A stretch of 64,000 nucleotides of DNA, from NCBI RefSeq assembly GCF_030463565.1, contig NC_134662.1:2294001-2358000 (forward strand), given 5' to 3'. Source of the DNA: Pelecanus crispus (Eukaryota; Chordata; Aves; Pelecaniformes; Pelecanidae). Numbering within the stretch: the first letter of the stretch is position 1; each line of letters opens with the position of its first letter. Below, piece by piece: positions 51,291-61,206 of this stretch. Below the pieces are notes generated by a model. The model saw only the letters and a program-made list of their open reading frames with translations, was not told where the DNA came from and did no database searches. A program made the position numbers and the translations under genes.

Positions 51291-52061
51291 CCAGGCGGAC
51301 AGCCCGGTGGGTAGCGCCACGCGTGCGCGCACAGAGCGGGCAGCGGTTCAGCTCTCCTACGGCCGCGGCTCGTCCTCTACCCACGCGCTGAACGTCCCTG
51401 TACGCCTGCCTGCCCAGGGGTGACGTGTCCCACTGCGGGTGCCTGGTGCTGTGGGACAGGAGAGGGAAAAGAAAATGTAGAGGAGCCACTTTCCCACCCC
51501 ACCTTCATCTCCAGAGCAGGATTCCAGCATCTGGGAAAGGAGAGGAATAAACGGAAAGCAGCTTGCAGATGAAAAGGAGACGTGACCTCGCCGAGATCTG
51601 CTCAGGCTTTTGAGCCGCTTTGTGACAGGGGGAAGAAACAGGATTTCTGTGTGCTTCCAGTGTTTTTCCCCTTTGTTCTCTGTCTTCCGATTCTGACTTG
51701 CGGCTTGTTTTTGTTGGACCCTGGCAGAAGAACGGGGCCCATGGGTTTGTTTTTGTTTTATTCAGAAATAGCTATGGACATCAGCTCCTACGCATTAGAT
51801 TTCCCTTTTTAAGGGAAAAAGTCAAAGGGGAAGAGTTACGTCTGTAGGAGTCCTCAGGGTATGGCGAACACCCACGTACCTCGGATGAGGCGGCGGCTTG
51901 AGAAGGGGCAGCTGTGCCCACCCGTGCCCCACAGCCGTCCCCCTGCCTCTGCCGGCGTGCCAGTGCCGCTCCCCACGGGGCTCCGCCAAAAACCTTGCAA
52001 AAAGCCCTGGGTTTAGCCCAGACCGTCTCAGCGGCTCATCTGGAGCCCAGGCCCACACCTG
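51291..52061. other. Unique intergenic DNA, no gene recognised
   Basis: This non-repetitive stretch lies between the TGACGG satellite and the solo LTR. No splice-flanked coding segment or known repeat was seen. Confidence 0.6.
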
Positions 52062-52623
52062 TGTCGGGGTTCAGCCCCAGCAGCAGCTCAGCACCACGCA
52101 GCCGCTCGCTCCCCCTGCCCCGGTGGGATGGGGGAGAGAATCGGAGGAGTGAGAGTGAGAAACACTCCTGGGGTGAGATAAGAACAGTTTAATAATTGAA
52201 ATAAAGTAAAATGGTAATGATAATAATAACAGTATAATAATGATAATAACAATAATAATATCCAAAGCAAGTGATGCACAGTGCAATTGCTCACCACCCG
52301 CCGACCGATGCCCAGCCAGTTCCCAGCAGCGATTGCTGCTCCCCGGCCGACCCCCCCAGTTTCTATACTGCCCATGACGCCGTATGGTATGGAATGGCCC
52401 CTGGGGCAGTTGGGATCAACTCTCCTGGCTGTGCCCCCTCCCAGCTCCTTGTGCCCCTGGCACAGCATGGGAAGCTGAAAAGTCCTTGACTGGCATAAGC
52501 AGTGCTGAGCAACAACTAAACCATCAGCGTGTTATCAGCGTTATTCTCCCACTAAATCCAAAACACAGCACTGTGCCTGCTACTGGGAAGAAAATTAACT
52601 CTATCCCAGCCGAAACCAGGACA
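52062..52623 (-). mobile_element. Solo LTR of an endogenous retrovirus, same family as the intron 5 copy
   Basis: This 562-bp element is the reverse complement of the one at 31600-32155 over its whole length, including an ATT/AAT-rich stretch near 52215-52262. The 5-bp direct repeat ACCTG flanks it at 52057-52061 and 52624-52628, so it inserted independently. No viral coding sequence accompanies it. Its distal end abuts an 8-bp satellite array. Confidence 0.9.
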
Positions 52624-52625
52624 AC

Positions 52626-53023
52626 CTGTCACACCATCACACCATTGCACCGTCACACCGTCACTCCGTTGCACCGTCACACCGTCACTCTGTCGCACCG
52701 TCACACTGTCTCACCGTCACACCATCACTCCGTCGCACCGTCACTCCATCACTCCGTCGCACCGTCACTCCATCACTCCGTCGCACCGTCACTCTGTCGC
52801 ACCGTCACTCCGTCGCACCGTCACACCGTCGCACCATCGCACCGTCACACCATCGCTCTGTCACACTGTCGCACCATCGCTCTGTCACAGTGTCGCACCA
52901 TCGCTCTGTCACACCGTCACACCATCGCTCTGTCACACCATCACACCATTGCACCGTCACACTGTCGCACCATCGCACCGTCACACCATCGCACCGTCGC
53001 ACCGTCGCACCATCGCACCTGCA
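52626..53023. repeat. 8-bp satellite (CACCGTCA)n next to the LTR
   Basis: About 48 copies of CACCGTCA and variants (CACCATCG, CTCCGTCG, CACTGTCG) run directly from the LTR target duplication at 52624-52628. The reverse complement of its core, TGACGGTG, matches the words in the array at 50970-51290. Confidence 0.92.
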
Positions 53024-54240
53024 GGACCGGGCCAGGTGTGGAAGCCCAGGCTTAGGGCCGCAACGCCGCAACAAACCTCCCCCGCCCGCCTCACGAAGCC
53101 CGTGCTGCAGCGAGGGCCCGGGCCGGGGAGCAGCAGCCCCCGAGAGCAGGGTGCCAGCGCCCGAGCACGTGGGGAAACGCTCCTACGGATGAATTTAGGA
53201 TTTGATCCCTCCAGACTGAGTTTCCAAAGATTTCTCCTCCTGGGGTGGCCTGACTTGGTTCAGCCTTAAGAATTTGGGGCAGTAATGACTTTTTTACTCT
53301 CCTTCCTCCAAACCCTGGAGGGTTTGAAATTCCTTTGCAATCACCCTTAAGTAAGAGCATGGCTCTAACCCTAATCATTGCTATAGGTAATATCTAAAGC
53401 CCTTAAAATTCCCAACTTCTTGTCTCTTATGGCTTTTGCAGCTTGGAATTTTTTTTTTTTTTTTTTAAATAAATAACGCCACCTCCTGTTTTTGCTGTTG
53501 TAATTTCGCAGGCGGCTTTCTCAGGGAAGGAACTTTCCCACTCGCAGCTGCGTCTCCTCCTGCAGCTGGCAGCGAGCATCCCTAAGGAATGCTGTGCCAC
53601 AGGAGAGCTCTCGCAATCGGCCACCGAGTCCCAGCATCTGTCAGTGGGAAAACCCAAGCCTGGCCATCGCATCCCTGATGGAGCTGGACCTGAGCTGCTC
53701 AGTTCAGGGCCTGATCCTGCTTTTTCCCCAAAGGCAACACTTCTGTGAGTTTTCTCGCCGTCTTGCGGGGCTCCCCTGTCCCGGCGCTCCGAGCGCTCCA
53801 TGGGTTTCGCTGCCCAGACTCCGTCCCAACAAGGTTTAACGAGGTTTGGCTTGCGTTACATTAATTGCTATTTCTATGTAAACTGATGTGGGGGACAGAA
53901 AGATGAAATTGGTGCTATTCAGCCTCCAAGGGCAAAAATAGGATTTTCGACGCACGCTGGACTCAGGCTGGGCTCCAGCAACTGCTGCAGCACAGGGGGG
54001 ACCTCAGGGCTGTGATGCCGGACTGGCCGGGCCCGGTGTCACCAGTCCCAGGGCCACGTACCTCCCCATCCCGTCCCCAAACGGGGGGCGGACGCAGGCA
54101 GGGTTCACCCAGTGCCCGGCCAAGGCGAGGGGCTGCAGCAGCCCCAGCGCAGCCAGCGCTGTCGGGTGCCGCGGCTCATGGTGCCACTGTCCCGCGGGAC
54201 GTCCCTGCCCCTTGCTGCTGGCCCAGGCGCAGATGGGGCG
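53024..54240. other. Unique intergenic DNA, no gene recognised
   Basis: This is mixed-composition DNA with a 21-nt T-run near 53450-53466 and no repeat family or coding exon that I can name. Its right end grades into the 21-bp minisatellite. Confidence 0.6.
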
Positions 54241-56084
54241 ACGGGTGCCCGTGTTGGGGTGGTGGGTGCCCGTGTTGGGGTGGTGGGTGCCCGTGTTGGG
54301 GTGGTGGGTGTCCATTTTGGGGTGGTGGGTGCCCATGTTGAGGTGGTGGGTGCCCGTGTTGGGGTGGTGGATGTCCATTTTGGGGTGGTGGGTGCCCATG
54401 TTGAGGTGGTGGGTGCCCATGTTGGGGTGCACGTGCTAGTGTGCCTGCGTTCGGGTCACCGTGCTGGGGTACCCACATTGGTGTGCCCCATGTTGGGGTG
54501 CCCATGACGGGATGCCTGTGGTGGTGTGCCTGTGTTCAGGTGACTTTGCTGGGGTGCCCCATGTTGTGATGTCCTTGATGGGGTGCCCGTGTTGGGGCGG
54601 TGGGTGCCCATGTTGGGGTGGTAGGTGCCTATGTTGGGGTGGTGGCTGCCCGTGTTGAGGTGGTGGGTGCCCGTGTTGAGGTGGTGGGTGCCCGTGTTGG
54701 GGCGGTGGGTGCCCACGTTGGGGTGGCGGGTGTCCACGTTGGGGTGGTGGGTGCCCGTGTTGAGGTGGTGGGTGTCCACGTTGGGGTGGTGGGTGCCCGT
54801 GTTGAGGTGGTGGGTGCCCATGTTGGGGTGGTGGGTGCCCGTGTTGGGGTGGTGGCTGCCCATGTTGAGGTGGTGGGTGCCCATGTTGGGGTGGTGGGTG
54901 CCCGTGTTGGGGTGGTGGGTGCCCACGTTGGGGTGCGTGTGCTAGTGTGCCTGCGTTCGGGTCACCGTGCTGGGGTACCCACATTGGTGTGCCCCATGTT
55001 GGGGTGCCCATGACGGGATGCCTGTGGTGGTGTGCCTGTGTTCAGGTGACTTCGCTGGGGTGCCCCATGTTGTGATGTCCTTGATGGGGTGCCCGTGTTG
55101 GGGCGGTGGGTGCCCATGTTGGGGTGGTAGGTGCCTATGTTGGGGTGGTGGCTGCCCGTGTTGGGGTGGTGGGTGCCCGTGTTGGGGCGGTGGGTGCCCA
55201 CGTTGGGGTGGTGGGTGCCCACGTTGGGGTGGTGGGTGTCCATTTTGGGGTGGTGGGTGCCCGTGTTGAGGTGGTGGGTGCCCATGTTGGGGTGGTGGGT
55301 GCCCGTGTTGGGGTGGTGGGTGCCCACGTTGGGGTGGCGGGTGTCCACGTTGGGGTGGTGGGTGCCCACGTTGGGGTGGTGGGTGTCCATTTTGGGGTGG
55401 TGGGTGCCCGTGTTGAGGTGGTGGGTGCCCATGTTGGGGTGGTGGGTGCCCGTGTTGGGGCGGTGGGTGCCCACGTTGGGGTGGCGGGTGTCCACGTTGG
55501 GGTGGTGGGTGCCCGTGTTGAGGTGGTGGGTGTCCACGTTGGGGTGGTGGGTGCCCGTGTTGGGGTGGTGGGTGCCCATGTTGAGGTGGTGGGTGCCCAT
55601 GTTGGGGTGGTGGGTGCCCGTGTTGGGGTGGTGGGTGCCCATGTTGAGGTGGTGGGTGCCCATGTTGGGGTGCGCGTGCTAGTGTGCCTGCGTTCGGGTC
55701 ACCGTGCTGGGGTACCCACATTGGTGTGCCCCATGTTGGGGTGCCCATGACGGGATGCCTGTGGTGGTGTGTCTGTGTTCAGGTGACTTCGCTGGGGTGC
55801 CCCATGTTGTGATGTCCTTGATGGGGTGCCCATGTTGGGGTGACCATACTGGGGTGCCTGCGTCAGGGTGCCCTGTCCCCAGGTGCCCATGCTGGGGTGC
55901 CCATGTTGGAGCACCCGTGCCGGGGTGCCCCGTGGTGCGGTCCCCATGCAGAGGTGCCCGTGACAGGATCCCATGGTGCAGTGCCCGTTTTGGGATGCCC
56001 GTGCTGCGGTGTCCCATAGCCGGGTGCCAATATTGGGGTGCCCTGTCTTGGGGTGCCTGTGTTGGGCTGCCCTTGCTGGGATGC
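54241..56084. repeat. 21-bp minisatellite with higher-order structure
   Basis: The unit is 21 bp around GGGTGCCCGTGTTGGGG with common variants CATGTTGAGG, CACGTTGGGG and CATTTTGGGG. A distinct spacer of about 150 bp beginning CTAGTGTGCCTGCGTTCGGG recurs at 54436, 54942 and 55679. After about 55840 the array decays toward the LTR. Because 21 is a multiple of 3, long open frames appear in several frames; they are not genes. Confidence 0.95.
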
Positions 56085-56948
56085 TGTACTGGGTTTGTGT
56101 GGCAAGTTTTTGGTAGTGGTGGGGCTACAGAGGTGGCTTCTAGGGGAAGGTGCTAGAAGCTTCCCCTGTGTCTGACAGAGCCAGTGCCAGCCGGCTCCAA
56201 GTCGGACCCGCCGCTGGCCGAGGCCGAGCCCATCAGCGATGGTGGCAGCACCTCTGGGATAACATAGTTAAGAAGAGGGGGAAAACACCCCGAAACCAAA
56301 ACCAGTGGGACACAAACTGCAGCTGGAGTGAGAGTCTGTGCGAGGCAGCCCCCCAGGTCAGTGCAGGAGGGCAGGAGGTGCTCCAGGCGCGGAGCAGGGA
56401 TTCCCCTGCACCCCGGTGCAGCCCATGGCGAGGCAGCTGTGCCCTGCACCCATGGAGGCCCCCGGGGGAGCAGGGATCCCCCTGCACCCGGGGAGGAGCC
56501 CAACCGGAGCAGGGGATGTGCCCGGAGGAGGCTGGGACCCTGCTGCTGGCAGGGCCTGTGGCCCCGTGGAGAGAGGAGCCCAGGCTGGAGCAGGTTTGCC
56601 GGCTGCGCTGGGGACCCCGCGGGGGACCCACCCTGCTCCCGAAGGGCTGCACCCACCCACGCTGGAGCAGTGCGTGAAGAGCTGCAGCCCGTGGGAATGT
56701 TGGAGCAGTTCCTGGAGGACTGTGCCGTGGGAGGGACCCCACGCTGGAGCAGGGGAGGAGTGTGAGGAGCCCTCCCCTGAGGAGGAAGGAGCGGCAGAGA
56801 GGACGTGTGATGGACTGCGACCCCCATTCCCCGTCCCCCTGCGCCACTCGGGGGGAGGAGGGAGAGAAAATCGGGAGTGAAGTTGAGTCCAAGAAGAAGG
56901 GAGGGGTGGGGGAGGAAGGTGTTTTAAAATTTGTTTTTTATTTCTCAT

Positions 56949-57035
56949 TCGGGACATGGTTTAGCAGGCACGGTGGTGTTGGGTTATGGTTGGACTGATG
57001 ATCGTAGAGCTCCTTTCCAACCTTAATGATTCTGT
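56949..57035 (+). mobile_element. CR1 LINE 3' end fragment (first, nested in LTR)
   Basis: It carries the typical CR1 3' sequence: GGACATGGTTTAG, then GGTGTTGGGTTATGGTTGG, then CTTTCCAACCTTAATGATTC. It is a 5'-truncated, noncoding piece inserted in the LTR tail. Confidence 0.8.
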
Positions 57036-57114
57036 TCTAGTTTTACTTTCATTAAAAAAATAATCCAGCCAGCAAGCCAGGAAACATGAAATTAATTATT
57101 ACTCTCCCCTTAAT

Positions 57115-57208
57115 CAGTTTAGTGATGGACTTGGTAGTGTTGGGTTAATGGTTGGACTGGATGATCTTAACGCTCTTTTCCAACCTAAACGATTCGATGA
57201 TTCTGTGA
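57115..57208 (+). mobile_element. CR1 LINE 3' end fragment (second, nested in LTR)
   Basis: It carries TGTTGGGTTAATGGTTGGAC, GATGATCTTAACGC, TTTTCCAACCTAAACGATTC and a final GATGATTCTG, the CR1 3' end. After it the LTR sequence resumes toward GGTAATAAATTAAACTG. About 80 bp of unassigned AT-rich DNA separates it from the first fragment. Confidence 0.8.
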
Positions 57209-57426
57209 ATTATCCTCTCTGGTCCGACTGGTAATAAATTAAACTGATTTCCCCCAGTCGAGCGGGTTTTGCCCGTGATGGCAGGCTGGTGAATGATGGC
57301 TCCCCGGCCCTGTCTCGACCCTCGCAGTTTTTGTTTCGTTTTCTCTCCCCGGCCCAGCTGAGGGCAGGGACCGGGGGGCTCTGGGGGGCACCCGGCCTGC
57401 AGCCAGGGCCACCCTGCCACAGACGC

Positions 57427-58120
57427 CCGCGCGGGGTGCCCTGTGCTGGGGTGCCCTGAGCCGGGGTGCCCTGTGCCGGGGTGCCCTGTGCCAGGGTGCC
57501 CCGAGCCAGGGTGCCCGTGGTGGGGTGCCCTGAGCCGGGATGCCCGTGCTGGGGTGCCCGTGGTGGGGTGCCCTGTGCCGGGGTGCCCTGAGCTGGGGTG
57601 CCCCGAGTTGGGGTGCCCTGAGCCGGGATGCCCGTGCTGGGGTGCCCTGTGCCGGGGTGCCCTGTGCTGGGGTGCCCCGAGTTGGGGTGCCCTGTGCCGG
57701 GGTGCCCCGAGCTGGGGTGCCCGTGGTGGGGTGCCCTGAGCCGGGATGCCCGTGCTGGGGTGCCCTGTGCCGGGGTGCCCTGTGCTGGGGTGCCCGTGGT
57801 GGGGTGCCCTGTGCCGGGGTGCCCCGAGCTGGGGTGCCCGTGGCGGGGTGCCCTGAGCCGGGATGCCCGTGCTGGGGTGCCCTGTGCCGGGGTGCCCTGT
57901 GCCGGGGTGCCCCTAGCTGGGGTGCCCTGAGCCGGGGTGCCCGGGGTGGGGTGCCTTTGGTGGGGTGCCCGGGGTGGGGTGCCCTGAGCCGGGGTGCCCG
58001 GGGTGGGGTGCCTTTGGTGGGGTGCCCGGGGTGGGGTGCCCTTTTTGGGGTGCCCATGTTGGGGTGCCCCATGCCCGGGTGCCCTGTTTTGGGATGCCCG
58101 TGTCGGGGTGCCCGGGGTGC
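57427..58120. repeat. 14-15-bp G-rich minisatellite (GGGGTGCCCTGTGCC)
   Basis: About 48 copies of a 14-15-bp unit alternate between GGGGTGCCCTGTGCC, GGGGTGCCCTGAGCC, GGGGTGCCCCGAGCT and GGGGTGCCCGTGGT. It starts right after the LTR target duplication and shares the GGGGTGCCC core with the array on the LTR's other side. Confidence 0.95.
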
Positions 58121-58350
58121 CCCAGCACAGCCCCCGCCCGCGGCCCCGCTCTGCCGCCTCCCCCCGCCCCGGGGACCCCCCACCCGCCCTGCCCGCCCCT
58201 GCCCGGCCCTGCCCGGCCCTGCCTCGCGCGCGGCCCCCGCAAGATGGCGCCGGCGGCCCGGGAGAGGCGGGGGGGGGGGGGGGGGTCGGGACCTGCCGGG
58301 AGTGGGGGACCCGCGTGGGGCGCCCCGTGTCGGGGGGCCAGGAGTGACCC
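58110..58350 (+). promoter_or_regulatory. CpG-rich patch with YY1-type motif, candidate promoter
   Basis: This 240-bp stretch is rich in CpG and CCCGCCC boxes and contains AAGATGGCGCC at 58240-58250, close to the YY1 consensus found near many TATA-less start sites. A run of about 18 G follows at 58269-58286. In mammals DOT1L starts divergently upstream of AP3D1, so this could be its promoter. No DOT1L coding sequence (MGEKLEL...) was found nearby, so the link is only inference. Confidence 0.35.
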
Positions 58351-58369
58351 GCTCCTGGGAGATGGGTGC

Positions 58370-59515
58370 CCGGTGCCTGGGTGGGGGTGATGGGTGCTCG
58401 TATTTGGGTGATGGGTGAGCTGTGTCCGGGTGGGGGTGATGGGTGCCCCATATTTGGGTGATGGGTGCCCCATGTTTGGGTGATGGGTGCTCATGCTTGG
58501 GTGATGGGTACCCCATATTTGGGTGATGGGTGCCCCATGTTTGGGTGATGGGTACCCCATATTTGGGTGATGGGTGCCCCATGCTTGGGTGATGGGTACC
58601 CCATATTTGGGTGATGGGTGCTCATGCTTGGGTGATGGGTACCCCATATTTGGGTGATGGGTGCCCCATGTTTGGGTGATGGGTGAGCTGTGTCCAGGTG
58701 GGGGTGATGGGTGCCCCATGTTTGGGTGATGGGTACCCCATATTTGGGTGATGGGTGCCCCATGCTTGGGTGATGGGTACCCCATATTTGGGTGATGGGT
58801 GCCCCATGTTTGGGTGATGGGTGCTCATGCTTGGGTGATGGGTACCCCATATTTGGGTGATGGGTGCCCCATGTTTGGGTGATGGGTACCCCATATTTGG
58901 GTGATGGGTGCCCCATGCTTGGGTGATGGGTACCCCATATTTGGGTGATGGGTGCTCATGCTTGGGTGATGGGTACCCCATATTTGGGTGATGGGTGCCC
59001 CATGTTTGGGTGATGGGTGAGCTGTGTCCAGGTGGGGGTGATGGGTGCCCCATGTTTGGGTGATGGGTACCCCATATTTGGGTGATGGGTGCCCCATGCT
59101 TGGGTGATGGGTACCCCATATTTGGGTGATGGGTGCCCCATGTTTGGGTGATGGGTGCTCATGCTTGGGTGATGGGTACCCCATATTTGGGTGATGGGTG
59201 CCCCATGTTTGGGTGATGGGTGCTCATGCTTGGGTGATGGGTACCCCATATTTGGGTGATGGGTACCCCATGCTTGGGTGATGGGTGAGCTGTGTCCAGG
59301 TGGGGGTGATGGGTGCCCCATGTTTGGGTGATGGGTACCCCATATTTGGGTGATGGGTGCCCCATGTTTGGGTGATGGGTGAGCTGTGTCTGGGTGGGGG
59401 TGATGGGTGCTCATGCTTGGGTGATGGGTGCTCATGCTTGGGCGATGGGTGCCCCATGTTTGGGTGATGGGCGCCCCATGTCTGGCTCACCCATGTTAGG
59501 GTGTTGGGTGACGGG
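58370..59515. repeat. 21-22-bp minisatellite (GTGATGGGTGCCCCATGTTTGG)
   Basis: The unit, quoted in part, is GATGGGTGCCCCATGTTTGG with variants ACCCCATATTTGG, CCCCATGCTTGG and CTCATGCTTGG. A distinct module, GAGCTGTGTCCAGGTGGGGG, recurs at 58417, 58685, 59019, 59287 and 59381, so the array has higher-order periods of 268 and 334 bp. Its long open frames are artefacts. Confidence 0.95.
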
Positions 59516-60908
59516 TGAGCTGTGGGGTGCGGGGGCAGCTGGTGTCCCCGTGGGCCAGGCACGGAGCGGGGCACCCGGCCAGCCGATGCCGCGGGGACAA
59601 GGGACCCATTCAGGCGGCTGCGTGCGCCGTGGCTGCTTTCGGCTGCTCCGGGCCCCGCAGCGGGCGACTCGGGTCTGGCACCGCGCTGCACGCGCAGCCG
59701 GCACCGTCCCCTCGCCCCCCACCCTCCCAGCGCCTTTGTCCCCCCAGGGTCCCCTCCGAAATGGGAGTGCAGAGCTGGACGGTGCCATCCTGGAGCGGGG
59801 ATGGAGCCTGAGGATTAAATACCACAGCCTCGTGCTCAAAAATGGCACGTCTAATTCCTTGCATGAAATTGGTTGCAAACGATGCCAGGCTGGAGCGGGC
59901 ACGGCCGGGCAAGCTGGAGGCTGGGGAGAGCCCGCCGGACCCTGCGGAAAGCTTGGTGCCGGGTGCCCCCAGACCCGGCTGCCTTCCGCGGCATGGGCAG
60001 GGAGGGCAGGGGGTGCCGGGCCGGCCGAGAGGCGTCTTGGGGACAAAAGCTGCCCAACTGCTTCAGCCAGCTCTGAGCTCGCAAGCCCCAAGAGCTGGGG
60101 GCGAGAAAGGCTGACGGAGTTGGGAGGCAGCTGCGGGGACCTCCCGCGGGACCTGGTCTGGCCTCGCTGTCCCCGTGGGTCACGGCTGTGCTGGGGCTGC
60201 GGCAGGGCAGAGGGTCCCCGCATGGATCCGTAGCCCCAGGAGCTCTCCAGCAGCGTGAGGTTTGCTAAGGAATGTCACGACCGTGGTGCTGGGTGGTTCA
60301 AGCTCCAGCAGCACCTAAAAGGAGGAAATTGGAGGTGATTTTCCCTGGCAAAGCAGAGCTCTGACAGAAACCTCGCAGGGCAGGGCGGGAGGGAGCCGGG
60401 ATGGCATTCCCCGGCTCCTGGCATTCCCCGGCTCCAGGCTGTGCCAGGGCGTTCAGCAGCTCGGCAGCCCCTGAGCAAACTCCAGTCCAGCTCCGTGATG
60501 CCTGGTTGGGCTCGGCCGTGCCGGCACCTGGGCAGAGCTGGGTCTTCCAGGAACAACCAAGCAAGTGGGTGTGAAGGGGTGCATGCACACCCCGGGGAGA
60601 TGCCTGGCCCCCAGATTTTGGAGCCCCCATGTGCCAGAGAGTCCCAGGCTCGAAGCGGAGGCGAGAGCCACCATTTTGTGCCTGCACGTTGCCCTCCACA
60701 GCGAGGGAAACCCCTTCGGGTTTTAACTCCAGCCCAGCCGGCTTCGTGCTTTCCCAGGGTGCCATCACTCTCTCGCTGGGTCAATCTCCCACCCTGGGTC
60801 AATCTCCCACCCATGCAGGGCAGCACCCCGGGGTGCCTGGCCACTCTTGCCCGCCGTGTCCTGCCGCAGCCCGGCTCCCGGCCAGGCCCGGTGCCGCTGA
60901 GCGCTGAC
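59516..60908. other. GC-rich intergenic DNA, no gene recognised
   Basis: Open frames occur on both strands because stops are rare in GC-rich DNA, and none shows a known domain. If DOT1L starts near 58.2 kb this could be its first intron, which cannot be tested here. Confidence 0.55.
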
Positions 60909-61206
60909 TCAGGGGCACGCAGGTGAGCCCACGTTGCCGGTGGCAGGCGAGCCCACATTGCTGGTGGCAGCCCGTGAGCCCACGTTGCCGGTGGCAGGCG
61001 AGCCCACGTTGCCGGTGGCAGGCGAGCCCACATTGCTGGTGGCAGCCCGTGAGCCCACGTTGCCAGTGGCAGGCGAGCCCACGTTGCCGGTGGCAGGCGA
61101 GCCCACATTGCTGGTGGCAGCCCATGAGCCCACGTTGCCAGTGGCAGGCGAGCCCACGTTGCTGGTGGCAGGCGAGCCCACGTTGCTGGTGGCAGCCCGT
61201 GAGCCC
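60909..61206. repeat. 24/27-bp minisatellite with 75-bp higher-order unit
   Basis: Two 24-bp units (GAGCCCACGTTGCCGGTGG type) and one 27-bp unit ending GGCAGCCCG make a 75-bp module. The junction word CCCGTG or CCCATG recurs at 60971, 61046, 61121 and 61196, exactly 75 bp apart. Confidence 0.93.

Larger units (their letters stand above)
56085..57421 (+). mobile_element. Solo LTR of a second ERV family, interrupted by CR1 pieces
   Basis: It starts TGTACTGGGTTTGTGTGGC and ends with the LTR-type terminus CCTGCCACA. The flanks are GATGC (56080-56084) and GACGC (57422-57426), a 5-bp target duplication with one mismatch. The body has several diverged repeats around CACGCTGGAGCAG, and an AATAAA at 57233-57238. 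I recognise the type from other bird genomes but cannot name the family. Two CR1 3' ends sit inside. The element lies within GGGGTGCCC-type minisatellite DNA on both sides. No viral genes are present. Confidence 0.85.

Noticed and set aside
50314..51489. Open frames of 233 (plus) and 317 (minus) codons next to AP3D1
   Set aside because: They cover the CpG island and the TGACGG satellite; composition is Pro/Ala/Gly/Arg or Ser/Pro/His low complexity with no homology that I recognise.
54436..55750. Open frames of 100-268 codons on both strands
   Set aside because: The 21-bp unit is a multiple of three, so frames stay open by periodicity on both strands at once.
57210..58582. Minus-strand open frames of 413 and 447 codons
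   Set aside because: They run through minisatellite DNA and read as short periodic peptides (GHPSTGHPGTG type). Units without stops create such frames; there are no splice signals or domains.
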